DNA of 64,000 nucleotides from an uncultured Paracoccaceae bacterium (GCA_947503775.1 CANNFE010000010.1:53450-117449), one strand, 5' to 3'; positions 1-8,261 are shown, numbered from the stretch's first letter. Program-made: numbers and translations. The notes: generated from the letters alone by a model not told the origin.

Positions 1-2
1 CC

Positions 3-89
3 GAGCAGTGCAATATCCGGGTTCGGCGCTATGGCGGGGTGAATGTGCCCTATGGAGAGGGCGCGCCTTATCGGGATGCGGCGGAGTAG
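3..89 (+). CDS. 3' end of a truncated gene, unknown product
   Basis: An open frame enters from the left edge and ends at TAG 87-89, giving the last 28 residues of a protein (ending GEGAPYRDAAE). There is no start in the window. Codon use is GC-rich and coding-like and the frame has no internal stop, but 28 residues are too few to name a family. It is on the same strand as the SnoaL/SDR/MetE-like cluster that follows and could be its upstream member. A palindromic repeat begins on the last base of the stop codon. Confidence 0.45.
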   Translation, partial: EQCNIRVRRYGGVNVPYGEGAPYRDAAE

Positions 90-139
90 GGACGGCGGGA
101 CGACGCTCGCGCTGCGCGCATCGCCCCGCCCACCGTCCC
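89..139. repeat. GC-rich imperfect palindrome, REP-like copy A
   Basis: GGGACGG at 89-95 pairs with CCGTCCC at 133-139, with further pairing inside (GGG..CGA against TCG..CCC) around a GC-rich loop. About 46 bases are nearly identical to a second copy at 42609-42657, which also starts right behind a stop codon. It could act as a terminator or mRNA 3' stabiliser, but there is no T-run behind it. The repeat pair is seen directly; its role is inferred. Confidence 0.65.
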
Positions 140-145
140 ATTTCC

Positions 146-181
146 CCTCCCGGGGGGAGGTATTTTTGGCAAGATGAGGAA
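146..181 (+). repeat. Hairpin plus TATTTTTGGCAAGATGAGGA dispersed motif
   Basis: A short GC hairpin (CCTCC 146-150 with GGAGG 156-160) is followed by TATTTTTGGCAAGATGAGGA. The same tail recurs at 16242-16261, and diverged forms occur at 1551-1570, 23580-23598 and 47454-47472, all between genes. The final GAGGAAG may serve as ribosome binding site for the gene starting at 193. Confidence 0.6.
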
Positions 182-192
182 GTGGCTGCGCT

Positions 193-1143
193 GTGATTGA
201 GGCTTTGGGGTCTGCGGCGGATGAGGGGGCCGGAGCGTATCGGGAGGCGCTGGGTGCTTTGATGGCGCCCGGGGCGGCGGTTCGGCTGTGTCATCCTTTG
301 GGAGATGCGATTGGGGTGGAGGGGCTGTTTGAGATCGGGCTGGCGCCGCTTTTCGCTGCCTTCCCCGATCTGGAGCGGCGGGATCTGATCCGGTTGCGCG
401 CTCGCGATGCTTGCGGGGCCGAGTGGATTGGGGTCTGCGGCCATTGGGCCGGGCGGTTTGCGGCGCCTTATCTCGGGATCCCCTCGACGGGGCGGATCGC
501 GGCGATGCGGTATCATGATTTCTTCCGTGTCGAGGAGGAGCGGATCGTCGAGGTGCAGGCGATCTGGGACATCCCCGAGCTGATGATGCAGGCGGGGTGC
601 TGGCCGATGGGGCCGTCCACCGGGCGGGACTGGCAGGTGCCGGGACCTCAGACGCAGGATGGGCTTCGGGTGGCAGGCGATGGGGCTGCGGCTTTGGGTG
701 TTGTGCGGGAGATGCTGGAGCATCTGGGCAAGTCGACCGAGAGTGTTGAGGCGATGCGGTTGCCTGCGTTTTGGCATCCCCATTGCTCGTGGTACGGGCC
801 TGCGGGGATCGGGACGGCGCGGGGGATCGATGGGTTTCGGGCGCATCATCAGGTGCCGTTTCTGAATGCTCTGCCGGACCGGAACGGGGATCCGGCGAAT
901 GGGCATCTGTTTGCTGAGGGCGATTATGTTGGGTTCACGGGATGGCCCGGGATGCGCATGACGGTGACCGGTGACGGCTGGCTGGGGATCGCGCCGGCCG
1001 GGCAGAGGATCACGATGCGCTCGCTCGATTTCTGGCGAGTCGATGCGGGGATGATCCGGGAGAACTGGGTGCTGATCGATCTGCTGGATGTGTGGGCTCA
1101 GTTGGGCGTCGATGTGCTAGGGAGGATGCGGGAGATTCTTTGA
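193..1143 (+). CDS. Double SnoaL/NTF2-like domain protein (ester cyclase family)
   Basis: This 316-residue protein starts at a GTG preceded by GAGGAAG about 11 bases upstream. It contains two SnoaL-like alpha+beta cone domains, about residues 15-135 and 175-305. Each ends in a typical strand pattern (YHDFFRVEEERIVE; LDFWRVDAGMIRENW followed by DLLD..AQLG). SnoaL folds occur in polyketide cyclases, dehydratases, isomerases and binding proteins, so the fold does not give a reaction. A second two-domain homologue lies at 3000-3953 in the same cluster, with an SDR and a MetE-like protein, which suggests a small-molecule catabolic pathway. No signal peptide is seen, so it is probably cytoplasmic. 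The family is fairly sure; the substrate is unknown. Confidence 0.72.
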   Translation: MIEALGSAADEGAGAYREALGALMAPGAAVRLCHPLGDAIGVEGLFEIGLAPLFAAFPDLERRDLIRLRARDACGAEWIGVCGHWAGRFAAPYLGIPSTGRIAAMRYHDFFRVEEERIVEVQAIWDIPELMMQAGCWPMGPSTGRDWQVPGPQTQDGLRVAGDGAAALGVVREMLEHLGKSTESVEAMRLPAFWHPHCSWYGPAGIGTARGIDGFRAHHQVPFLNALPDRNGDPANGHLFAEGDYVGFTGWPGMRMTVTGDGWLGIAPAGQRITMRSLDFWRVDAGMIRENWVLIDLLDVWAQLGVDVLGRMREIL

Positions 1144-1155
1144 GCGGAGGGCGTG

Positions 1156-1538
1156 ATGGCCGATCATCCGAGTGTGGTGCCGTATCTGTCCTACAAGGAC
1201 GGGGCGGCGGCGATTGCGTTTCTGACCAAGGCGTTCGGGCTTGAGTTGGTGTTCAAGCAGGAGGACGAGGACGGGGTCCTTCAGCTGCGGAGCTGCGGTA
1301 TGGCAATGGCGTGATCCTGATGGGGACGGCCGATCTGCCAAAGGGCTCGCCCGGGATCTATCTTGTGGTCGAGGATGTGGCGGCGCATCACCGGCGCGCC
1401 ATGGCGGCGGGGGCCATGGAGGTTTACCCGCCCGAGGAGACCGAATGGGGCACGCAACGGTGGCGGGCGAAGGATCCGGAGGGGCATGAATGGAGCTTTG
1501 GCAGCTATGCGCCCCAAACCGAAGCGCCGAGCTGGTAG
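1156..1538 (+). pseudogene. VOC (glyoxalase-like) family gene with a frameshift
   Basis: Reading from ATG 1156 gives a typical VOC start (VVPYLSYKDGAAAIAFLTKAFG) that hits TGA near 1314. The rest of the domain continues in another frame (RYGNGVILMGT ... DPEGHEWSFGSY) to TAG 1538. Adding one base near 1290-1300, where GCTGCGG is repeated, restores a 127-residue VOC protein. The break is therefore a single-base deletion or a sequencing error. VOC proteins are small metal-dependent lyases, isomerases or dioxygenases, or binding proteins. The gene lies 12 bases after the SnoaL gene and is probably co-transcribed with it. Confidence 0.75.
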
Positions 1539-1550
1539 GGCGGGATTTGC

Positions 1551-1570
1551 ATATTTATGGCCAGATGAAG
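1551..1570 (+). repeat. Diverged TATTT...GCCAGATGAAG dispersed motif
   Basis: ATATTTATGGCCAGATGAAG lies 12 bases after the VOC stop codon. It matches the tail of the dispersed element seen at 161-180 and 16242-16261 with a few changes, and like them sits between genes. Confidence 0.45.
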
Positions 1571-1603
1571 CCGGGAGCCTAGGACTTGCGGCGGCCGGGA
1601 AGC

Positions 1604-2230
1604 ATGTGGAGCCTGGAGACTTTGGGCCGGGTGCGGCTGTCGCGGCATTTCTATATGCGCGAGTTTCTTTATTCGGAGATCGCGAATTTTTACGGGATGC
1701 CGAATATTCCGGATGATCCGGATCTGGCGATCGAGACCGGGACGCGGTTTTGCACCGAGCTTCTTGATCCGCTGGAGGAGACGTTCGGGCGGGTCGCGGT
1801 TCGGTCGGGATATCGGAGCCGGGCGGTCAATCGGTTCGGCAATGAGAACGGGCTGAATTGCGCGCGCAACGACAATCCGATGGAATGTCATATCTGGGAT
1901 TGGGCCGCGGGCGATCGGGCCGTTGCGGGGGCGAGCATCGTGATCCCGTGGTTTGTGGATCACTACGAGACAGGCCGGGACTGGCGGGATCTGGCGTGGT
2001 GGATCCATGATCACCTGCCCTATTCGGAGATGTGGTTTTTCCCCAAGCTTTGCGCGTTCAACCTGGCCTGGCGACCGGTGCCGCGGCGGACGATCTCGTC
2101 CTATGTCGCTCCGCGGGGGATGCTGCTCCGCGCGGGAGCAGAGCCGGAGGAGACGCCAGAGACGCGGCGGAGGCGTTACGTCGATTTTCCGCCCCTCCGC
2201 GGCGTTGCCTCTGGCGGAGGGGATGCCTAG
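1604..2230 (+). CDS. Hypothetical protein, possibly M15-peptidase-like
   Basis: From ATG 1604 the protein is 208 residues; the frame is open further upstream, but this ATG has a GGGA ahead of it and removes a low-complexity stretch. Landmarks are REFLYSEIANFYG near the start, a VRSGYRSRAVN segment (about 70-80) resembling the SGYRS motif of M15-type D,D-peptidases and related muramoyl-peptide enzymes, and ECHIWDW (about 100). The full metal-binding set H..D..H is not clear, so peptidase activity is doubtful. No signal peptide is visible. It sits in the SnoaL/SDR cluster, 11 bases before the SDR start. The last 30 residues are Arg/Pro-rich and look like a disordered tail. Confidence 0.5.
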   Translation: MWSLETLGRVRLSRHFYMREFLYSEIANFYGMPNIPDDPDLAIETGTRFCTELLDPLEETFGRVAVRSGYRSRAVNRFGNENGLNCARNDNPMECHIWDWAAGDRAVAGASIVIPWFVDHYETGRDWRDLAWWIHDHLPYSEMWFFPKLCAFNLAWRPVPRRTISSYVAPRGMLLRAGAEPEETPETRRRRYVDFPPLRGVASGGGDA

Positions 2231-2241
2231 GGTCCGGATCT

Positions 2242-3003
2242 ATGGAGATGCGACTTCCTCGGACGCCGTCCTTTGGGCTGGCGGGAAAGCGGGCGCTTGT
2301 GACGGGCGGCTCGCGCGGGATCGGGCTGGGATGCGCGGCGGCTTTGGCCGAGGCCGGTGCATCGGTCGTCGTGGCCGCGCGCGGGGCCAAGGCGCTGGAG
2401 GAGGCGGTCGGGGCGATCCGGCAGGACGGATACGAGGCGGAGGCCTGGACGCTCGATGTGACGGATGTGGAGGCCGTGCGCGCGGGCATCAAGGCGAAAG
2501 GGCCGTTCGATATCCTGTGTAATTCGGCCGGGCTGGCCCGGCATGGGCCGTCGATCGAGACCGTGCCGGAGGATTTCGATGCGGTGGTGGGCGTCAATTT
2601 GAAGGCGGCGTATTTTCTCGCGCAGGCGGTGGCGCGAGACATGCCGCGCGGCGGGGCGATCCTGCAGATCTCGAGCCAGATGGGCCATGTGGGCGGGCCC
2701 GAGCGCGCCGTCTATTGCGCGACCAAGCATGGCGTCGAGGGAATGACCAAGGCGATGGCGATCGAATGGGGCGGGCGCGGCATCCGGGTCAATACGATCT
2801 GCCCGACCTTTATCCGGACGGAGCTGACCGCCTTGACCTTTGCGGATGCGGGCAAACGGGCCTGGATCGAGGAGAAGATCAAACTGGGCCGTGTCGGCGA
2901 GATCGAGGATATCATGGGGGCCGTGGTCTTTCTCGCCTCCGATGCGGCGGCGATGATCACGGGAACGAGCCTGCTGGTCGATGGGGGATGGACGGCGGAA
3001 TGA
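2242..3003 (+). CDS. SDR family NAD(P)-dependent oxidoreductase
   Basis: This is a 253-residue classical short-chain dehydrogenase/reductase. It has the cofactor glycine motif TGGSRGIG at residues 21-28, CNSAG in place of the usual NNAG, a catalytic Ser in QISSQMG, and Tyr158/Lys162 in YCATK. The C-terminal GTSLLVDGGWTAE is the usual SDR ending. The start at 2242 (or ATG 2248) keeps the glycine motif at its normal distance. Such enzymes oxidise or reduce hydroxyl/carbonyl groups in the cytoplasm; the substrate here is unknown. The stop overlaps the ATG of the next gene (ATGA at 3000-3003), so the two are translationally coupled. Confidence 0.85.
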   Translation: MEMRLPRTPSFGLAGKRALVTGGSRGIGLGCAAALAEAGASVVVAARGAKALEEAVGAIRQDGYEAEAWTLDVTDVEAVRAGIKAKGPFDILCNSAGLARHGPSIETVPEDFDAVVGVNLKAAYFLAQAVARDMPRGGAILQISSQMGHVGGPERAVYCATKHGVEGMTKAMAIEWGGRGIRVNTICPTFIRTELTALTFADAGKRAWIEEKIKLGRVGEIEDIMGAVVFLASDAAAMITGTSLLVDGGWTAE

Positions 3004-3953
3004 GGGGGTTCGACAACCGGTTTTCGGATTTTCCGGATTACATCCTGGGGATCACGCGCGAGATCTGGGAGGACCGGGGTCTTGGTGCGCGGATGCGCGA
3101 CTATTATCACCCGGATGTGGTCGTGCGCACGCCTTGGGGGATCGGGATCGGCGAGCCGGGCATGACGGCGGCGACGATGGCGACATTGGTGGAGTTTCCC
3201 GACCGGCAGCTCTTGGGCGAGGATGTGATCTGGTCGGGCGATCCGGAGGCGGGGATGCTGTCCTCGCATCGGATCTATTCGACGGCCACGCATCTGGGGC
3301 ATGGTATTTTTGGCGCCGCGACGGGCCGTCCGGTTGCGAGCCGGGCGCTGGCCGATTGCTATGCCAAGGACAACCAGATCAGCGACGAGTGGCTGATCCG
3401 CGACAATGGCGCGGTGGTTCGGCAGATCGGGCAGGATCCGCGCGACTGGGCCGCCAAGAAGGTCGCCGCCGGGCGGCGGGCCTTTGCGCCTGATCAGGAT
3501 CAGGAGGGGCCCTATTCCGGGCGCGGGAATGACAACGACTGGGGCGCACGGCTGGCCGATCTGCTGGAGCGGCTGATGGCGGCGGAGTTCTCGGTCATTC
3601 CGTCGGACTGGGACCGGGCCTGCGAGTTGGCCTATCCCGGCGGGGTCGAAGGGCATGGCTGGGGCGATGCGGATCGGACCTGGCTTGGTCTGAGGGCCGC
3701 CTTTCCGTCGGCGGAGTTCAGGGTGCATCACGTGATCGGGCGGGAGGATCCGCTGATGGCGCCTCGGGCGGCGGTGCGCTGGTCGCTGGACGGTTTGCAT
3801 GACGGCTGGGGGGCATTCGGCACCCCGACCGGCGCGCCGGTTCATGTCATGGGGATCACGCAAGCCGAGTTCGGGCCGTGGGGTCTGCGCCGGGAATGGA
3901 CGCTTTGGGACGAAACTGCGATCTGGATGCAGATCCATACGGCAAAAGGCTGA
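3000..3953 (+). CDS. Second double SnoaL/NTF2-like protein
   Basis: This 317-residue protein begins at ATG 3000 inside the SDR stop (ATGA overlap). It has two SnoaL-like domains, about residues 15-140 and 190-315, with patterns such as MRDYYHPDVVVRTPWG and LADCYAKDNQISDEWLIRDNGAVVRQIG that recall limonene-epoxide-hydrolase/SnoaL proteins. It is a distant relative of the protein at 193-1143 and about the same length. Having two double-SnoaL proteins with an SDR and a MetE-like protein in one run is unusual. The reaction cannot be read from the sequence. It is probably cytoplasmic. Confidence 0.7.
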   Translation: MRGFDNRFSDFPDYILGITREIWEDRGLGARMRDYYHPDVVVRTPWGIGIGEPGMTAATMATLVEFPDRQLLGEDVIWSGDPEAGMLSSHRIYSTATHLGHGIFGAATGRPVASRALADCYAKDNQISDEWLIRDNGAVVRQIGQDPRDWAAKKVAAGRRAFAPDQDQEGPYSGRGNDNDWGARLADLLERLMAAEFSVIPSDWDRACELAYPGGVEGHGWGDADRTWLGLRAAFPSAEFRVHHVIGREDPLMAPRAAVRWSLDGLHDGWGAFGTPTGAPVHVMGITQAEFGPWGLRREWTLWDETAIWMQIHTAKG

Positions 3954-3973
3954 GCGGGAAGAGAGAGCAGGCA

Positions 3974-5092
3974 ATGACAGTGAAGACGACCCATGCGGGA
4001 AGCCTCCCGCGCAGTCAGGCCGTGGTCGATATGATCTTTGCCCGCGAGCGCGGGGAGGAGGTCGAGGATGCGGCCTTCGACGCCGTGATGGCCGAGGCGG
4101 TCAGCGCCGCCGTCAAGCGGCAGGCCGAGACCGGGGTGAGCGTTGTCAGCGATGGCGAGATGTCGAAGATCAGCTATGCGACCTATGTAAAGGATCGCTA
4201 TACCGGCTTTGGCGGGGATAGCCCGCGCAATCCGCCGGGGGATCTCAAGCTTTTTCCCGATTTCATGAAGCGGCTCGCCTCGGATGGAGGCACGCCGAAA
4301 TATGCGCGGCCGATGTGCGTGGGCGAGGTGACGTCCAAGGGGCAGGGCGAGCTGGAGCGCGATATCGGGCATCTGAAGGATGCGATCGCGGCGCATGGGG
4401 CTGAAGAGGCATTCATGAATGCGGCCTCTCCGGGGGTGATCTCTCTTTTCTTGCAGAATGACTATTATCCGACGCGCGAGGCCTATCTGGCGGCTTTGGC
4501 GGATGCGATGCGCGAGGAGTATCGGACCATCGTCGAGGCGGGGTTGATCCTGCAGCTCGACTGTCCGGATCTGGCGCTGTCGCGGCATATGCTGTTTCAG
4601 GATCTGAGCGATGCCGAATTCCTGAAGGTGGCCGAAGCCAATGTCGAAGCGCTCAATCACGCGCTGGAGGGGATCGATCCGGGGCGCGTGCGGGTGCATA
4701 TCTGCTGGGGCAATTACGAGGGGCCGCATGTCTGCGATATCGACATGGAGACGGTCTTTCCGGTGCTGATGAAGGTGGGGGCGTCGCATCTGCTTTTTGA
4801 GACGTCCAATCCGCGGCACGGGCATGAATGGACTGTGTTCCGCGACCGCAAGGGCGAGATACCGGAGGACAAGATCCTCGTGCCGGGCTGTGTGGATACG
4901 ACAACCAATTTCGTGGAGCATCCCGATCTGGTGGCGCAGCGGATTGCGCGGTTCGTCGATATCGTGGGCGAGGATCGGGTGATTGCGGGCAGCGATTGCG
5001 GCTTTGGCACCTTTGCCGGGTTTGGTGCGGTCGATCCCGAGATCGCTTGGGCCAAGATCGGAGCGCTGGTCGAGGGGGCGCGGCGCGCGTGA
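3974..5092 (+). CDS. Cobalamin-independent methionine synthase C-terminal-like (MetE/UROD superfamily) methyltransferase
   Basis: The 372-residue protein starts at ATG 3974 behind a GAGAGAGCAGG purine-rich site. It covers only the catalytic TIM barrel of MetE. The zinc ligands match the family: His242 and Cys244 in VHICWG, Glu276 in FETSNPRHGHE, and Cys342 in GSDCGFG. The N-terminal HAGSLPR also fits. The folate-binding N-terminal half of true MetE is absent, so it probably moves a methyl group between a small methylated compound and a thiol rather than making methionine from methyl-THF. Its place beside SnoaL and SDR genes suggests demethylation in a catabolic route, which is an inference. 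Its stop overlaps the next start. Confidence 0.8.
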   Translation: MTVKTTHAGSLPRSQAVVDMIFARERGEEVEDAAFDAVMAEAVSAAVKRQAETGVSVVSDGEMSKISYATYVKDRYTGFGGDSPRNPPGDLKLFPDFMKRLASDGGTPKYARPMCVGEVTSKGQGELERDIGHLKDAIAAHGAEEAFMNAASPGVISLFLQNDYYPTREAYLAALADAMREEYRTIVEAGLILQLDCPDLALSRHMLFQDLSDAEFLKVAEANVEALNHALEGIDPGRVRVHICWGNYEGPHVCDIDMETVFPVLMKVGASHLLFETSNPRHGHEWTVFRDRKGEIPEDKILVPGCVDTTTNFVEHPDLVAQRIARFVDIVGEDRVIAGSDCGFGTFAGFGAVDPEIAWAKIGALVEGARRA

Positions 5093-5790
5093 TCGATCCG
5101 GTTGTCCTGCTTCCGGGACTGATGTGCGATGCGCGCCTTTTCGCGCCGCAGATCGAGGCGCTGTCGCGGCAGACCGGCGTGATGGTCGCGCCGATCACGG
5201 AGGGCGACCGGGTCGAGGAGATCGCGAGCCGGGTGCTTGATTACTGCCCGCGCCGGTTTGCGCTGGCCGGTCTGTCGATGGGCGGGATCGTCGCGATGGA
5301 GGTTCTGCGGCGCGCGCCCGAGCGGGTGACGCGGATCGCGCTGATGGACACCAACCCGCTGGCCGAGACGCCGCAGATCGCGGCGCTGCGCGAGCCGCAG
5401 ATCATCGCGGCCAAGACCGGGCGGCTTGAAGATGTCATGCGCGACGAGATGAAGCCGGCCTATCTGGCGCCGGGGCCGGGGCGGCTCGAGGTGCTGGACA
5501 CCGTCATGGCGATGGCGCGCGATCTGGGGCCGGAGGTGTTTATCCGGCAGTCGCGGGCGCTTCAACGGCGGCCCGATCAGCAGGCTGTGCTGCGCAAGAT
5601 CACGATCCCGGCTTTGGTTCTGTGCGGGCGGCATGACGCGCTTTGCCCGGTGCGGCGGCATGAATTCATGGCCGAATTGATACCGGGTGCGGTTCTGAAG
5701 ATCGTCGAAGAGGCCGGGCATCTGCCCAGCCTAGAGGCGCCCAAAGAGGTGACGCAGGCCCTGTCGGACTGGCTGCGTCACCCGGTCTGA
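5089..5790 (+). CDS. Alpha/beta hydrolase
   Basis: A 233-residue hydrolase starting at a GTG that overlaps the previous stop (GTGA, 5089-5092). The nucleophile elbow is GLSMGG with Ser63. The likely acid is Asp183 in GRHDALCP and the base is His211 in AGHLPSLE, a complete Ser-Asp-His triad. The N-terminal LLPGLMCDARLF holds the oxyanion region. Overlap coupling to the MetE-like gene makes it the last gene of the plus-strand cluster, so it may cleave an ester or thioester intermediate of the same pathway. The next gene converges from the other strand 7 bases later. Confidence 0.82.
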   Translation: MIDPVVLLPGLMCDARLFAPQIEALSRQTGVMVAPITEGDRVEEIASRVLDYCPRRFALAGLSMGGIVAMEVLRRAPERVTRIALMDTNPLAETPQIAALREPQIIAAKTGRLEDVMRDEMKPAYLAPGPGRLEVLDTVMAMARDLGPEVFIRQSRALQRRPDQQAVLRKITIPALVLCGRHDALCPVRRHEFMAELIPGAVLKIVEEAGHLPSLEAPKEVTQALSDWLRHPV

Positions 5791-5797
5791 GTGGGGT

Positions 5798-6895
5798 TTA
5801 GCCGACCTTGCGAAGCGGCTCGTGGTCGCCGAGCAGGGTGCGCAGCTCGAAGAGCTTGAGGAAGGGGCGCGCGGGGCTCATCGCCTTGAGGAAGGTCGGA
5901 GCGCCAAGATCGAGATCGGCGATATGACCGGCGAGCAATGCGCCGCCAAAGAAGGTTTCCGCATAAACGCCATTGGCGCGGATGATCGCGTGGTGATCGA
6001 GCGCGAAGTGGATGTAGCGGATGCCGCCTTCGGGCTTGACCTGCTCGATCCCGTTCCAGCCGGTGAAGTTGATGGCGGGCGCCAGAACTTCGGAGCTGCC
6101 GAACATCAGTTCCGCCTCGGGCGAGGAGAAAAGAAGCCGGTGCTGCGGGGATACGTAGGTATCGCAATCTGCCTCGAGCGTGCCAGCAGGCAGTTTGACC
6201 GGAGCGGTGTTCGGGTTCTTTGCAAAGGCCGGAGTATCGAAGCTTTCGCCGTTGATCCAGACGATGGGCTGGGGGCCGCGGTCGAGCGTCAGGACCATAT
6301 CGCCGATTTCGAGCTCTTCGATCGCGACCCAGCCATTGGGCGTTTCGATCTGAGTGCCTTCGGCGAAACAGGCGACGTCAGTGGCGAAATCGTCATAGGC
6401 ATTGTTCTGATCACCCGGATCACCGGCTGTGAACGGTCCGACATTCGTGCCCGGCGCAGAGGCGGCGTTATCTCCACTACCGTCGATGACGGCATAGGCG
6501 ACCGTTGCGCGGTCGGCCGAGCTGCCATCCGGAGGCGTGATCCGCAGCGCGATGACCTGATCGCCATTTCCGAGCGTTCCCGACAGTTCGGCCTGAACCT
6601 GCGATCCGGCTGGAAACTCGGTCGTGACGGTGTCGCCTTTTGCATCGACATAGGTAAAGGAGGTGGCATCGGCGAGGGTCTGATCGCGACCGGTTCCATC
6701 CTCGAAGATGTTTTCGCTGCCTGATGCCGACCCGTTGCCGTTATCGGTGATGGTGACCTCTTGGCCCGTATCGGAGCCGACAAAGAAGTCCTGGCTGCTT
6801 GATTGCGCATTGGTGTCGCCGACGGAGAAGGCTTGATTGCCGTCTGCATCGGTCAGGTTATTCGCATTGAAGACGAGAAGTGTAAAATTAGCCAT
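5798..6895 (-). CDS. Hint (Hedgehog/intein-type) domain protein
   Basis: This 365-residue protein has an acidic N-terminal half (about 1-170) rich in Asp, Gly, Asn, Ser and Thr, and a C-terminal Hint domain from Cys176 (CFAEGTQIETPNGWVAIEEL). The conserved TYVSPQHRLLF block follows near residue 240. In Rhodobacteraceae such proteins usually carry a calcium-binding or beta-rich secreted region followed by a Hint_2 module and are thought to be exported by type I systems. No Sec signal peptide and no GGxGxD nonapeptide repeats are seen. Hint domains autocatalytically rearrange at the first Cys. The gene converges on the hydrolase at 5790 and has its own 90-base upstream gap after phaZ. Confidence 0.8.
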   Translation of the reverse strand: MANFTLLVFNANNLTDADGNQAFSVGDTNAQSSSQDFFVGSDTGQEVTITDNGNGSASGSENIFEDGTGRDQTLADATSFTYVDAKGDTVTTEFPAGSQVQAELSGTLGNGDQVIALRITPPDGSSADRATVAYAVIDGSGDNAASAPGTNVGPFTAGDPGDQNNAYDDFATDVACFAEGTQIETPNGWVAIEELEIGDMVLTLDRGPQPIVWINGESFDTPAFAKNPNTAPVKLPAGTLEADCDTYVSPQHRLLFSSPEAELMFGSSEVLAPAINFTGWNGIEQVKPEGGIRYIHFALDHHAIIRANGVYAETFFGGALLAGHIADLDLGAPTFLKAMSPARPFLKLFELRTLLGDHEPLRKVG

Positions 6896-6986
6896 GGGTT
6901 ATCGATCTACTCTGTATTCGCTCAAGCACTCGGGGAAGGAGCGTGATCCTGCTTCGTTTTCTTCTAGCCAGCTAACCTAACGGTTG

Positions 6987-8261
6987 TTAAGCGGCCGCAT
7001 TTTTATTGGCGGGTTTTGTCCGACGCGTGGTATTTCGGTTCGCATCGATGAAATTTAGGACAAGAGGCCGAATATTTTTGCGCCAGGATTTTCCGGCAAA
7101 GATGCCGTAATGACCGGCGCCGGGCTCGAGATGGGCGGCCTTTTTGTCGTCAGGCAGGCCGGTGAGCAAGGCAAGCGCCGCAAAGCATTGTCCGGGCGCG
7201 GAAATATCGTCATTTTCCCCCTCGACGATCTTGACGGCAACCGACGTGATCTTGCCGATATCGACCTTTCGACCGGCGACGGTGAAGGCGTTGTCGGCAA
7301 CCTCGCGGCCTTTGAAGATGCGCTTGACCGTAGATAGGTAGAATTCCGCCGTCATATCCATGACCGCGAGATACTCGTCGTAAAACCCATTGTGTTTATC
7401 GTGGTCCGACGCTTCGCCTTTTGCGGTGCGCAACATTTGGTCCGTAAAGGCCTTGGTGTGTTTTTCAGCGTTCATGGACATAAAAGAGGCAAGCTGTAAA
7501 AGGCCGGGATAGACCATGCGGCCGACGCCGGGATATTTGAAGCCGACCCGCTGGATCATCGTCTCCTCAAGCTGGCCCATCGTCACGCGGCGCCCGAAGT
7601 CGGTGACATCGGTGGCATTGGCGTCCGGATCGATCGGCCCTCCGATCAGGGTGAGGGTCCGCGGCTGCGCTTTTGGATCTTCCTCGGCCAGAAGGGCCGT
7701 CGCGGCCAGCGCGAGGGGCGCGGGCTGGCAGACGGCGATCACATTCAGGTCGCTGCCCAGATGCTTCATGAAGTCGAGCAGGTAGAGGGTATAATCCTCG
7801 ATATCGAACTTGCCTTCGGAGACCGGGATCTCGCGCGCATTGTGCCAATCGGTGATATAGACGTCGCAATCGGGCAGCAGGCTGATCACGGTCGAGCGCA
7901 GGAGCGTCGCGTAATGGCCGGACATCGGCGCCACGAGAAGGACGCGGCGCTTGGGTTCGGTCCGATCCGTGACGTGGAAATGGATGAGGTCGCCGAAGGG
8001 TTTCGACAGCACCGTTTCAATCTCGACCGGGTGATCGCGTCCTTCGGGGCCGGTGATTGACGGAATGCCCCAGTCGGGGCGGGCCACCATGCGGGCAAAG
8101 GACCGTTCCGTCACTTCGCCCCAGGCGCGGATCCAGCTGAGCATCGGATTGGGCAGCATCGCCATCGCGGGGTAGGAGCCGAAGGCCAGTGCCGTCGCCC
8201 CGAGCCACTGGTTCGTATTTCTGGCCGTTTCCATAAGATCGTAGGTTGCCATATAGCGCAT
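6987..8261 (-). CDS. phaZ: Intracellular polyhydroxyalkanoate depolymerase
   Basis: The protein is 424 residues when started at the ATG complementary to 8259-8261, which has GGGGAG just upstream; the frame stays open to 8363 but that extension is Cys/Arg-rich and lies in the promoter. It shows the intracellular PhaZ pattern: an alpha/beta hydrolase with Cys178 in AVCQPAPL in place of the usual Ser, and a C-terminal EPGAGHYGIFAG with the catalytic His. It degrades stored PHB granules to 3-hydroxybutyrate units. It is transcribed divergently from phaC through a 122-base shared region, the usual alphaproteobacterial arrangement. Confidence 0.92.
   Translation of the reverse strand: MRYMATYDLMETARNTNQWLGATALAFGSYPAMAMLPNPMLSWIRAWGEVTERSFARMVARPDWGIPSITGPEGRDHPVEIETVLSKPFGDLIHFHVTDRTEPKRRVLLVAPMSGHYATLLRSTVISLLPDCDVYITDWHNAREIPVSEGKFDIEDYTLYLLDFMKHLGSDLNVIAVCQPAPLALAATALLAEEDPKAQPRTLTLIGGPIDPDANATDVTDFGRRVTMGQLEETMIQRVGFKYPGVGRMVYPGLLQLASFMSMNAEKHTKAFTDQMLRTAKGEASDHDKHNGFYDEYLAVMDMTAEFYLSTVKRIFKGREVADNAFTVAGRKVDIGKITSVAVKIVEGENDDISAPGQCFAALALLTGLPDDKKAAHLEPGAGHYGIFAGKSWRKNIRPLVLNFIDANRNTTRRTKPANKNAAA

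Noticed and set aside
2712..3974. 420-residue minus-strand open frame
   Set aside because: Antisense to the SDR end and second SnoaL gene; Arg/Pro-rich without domain.
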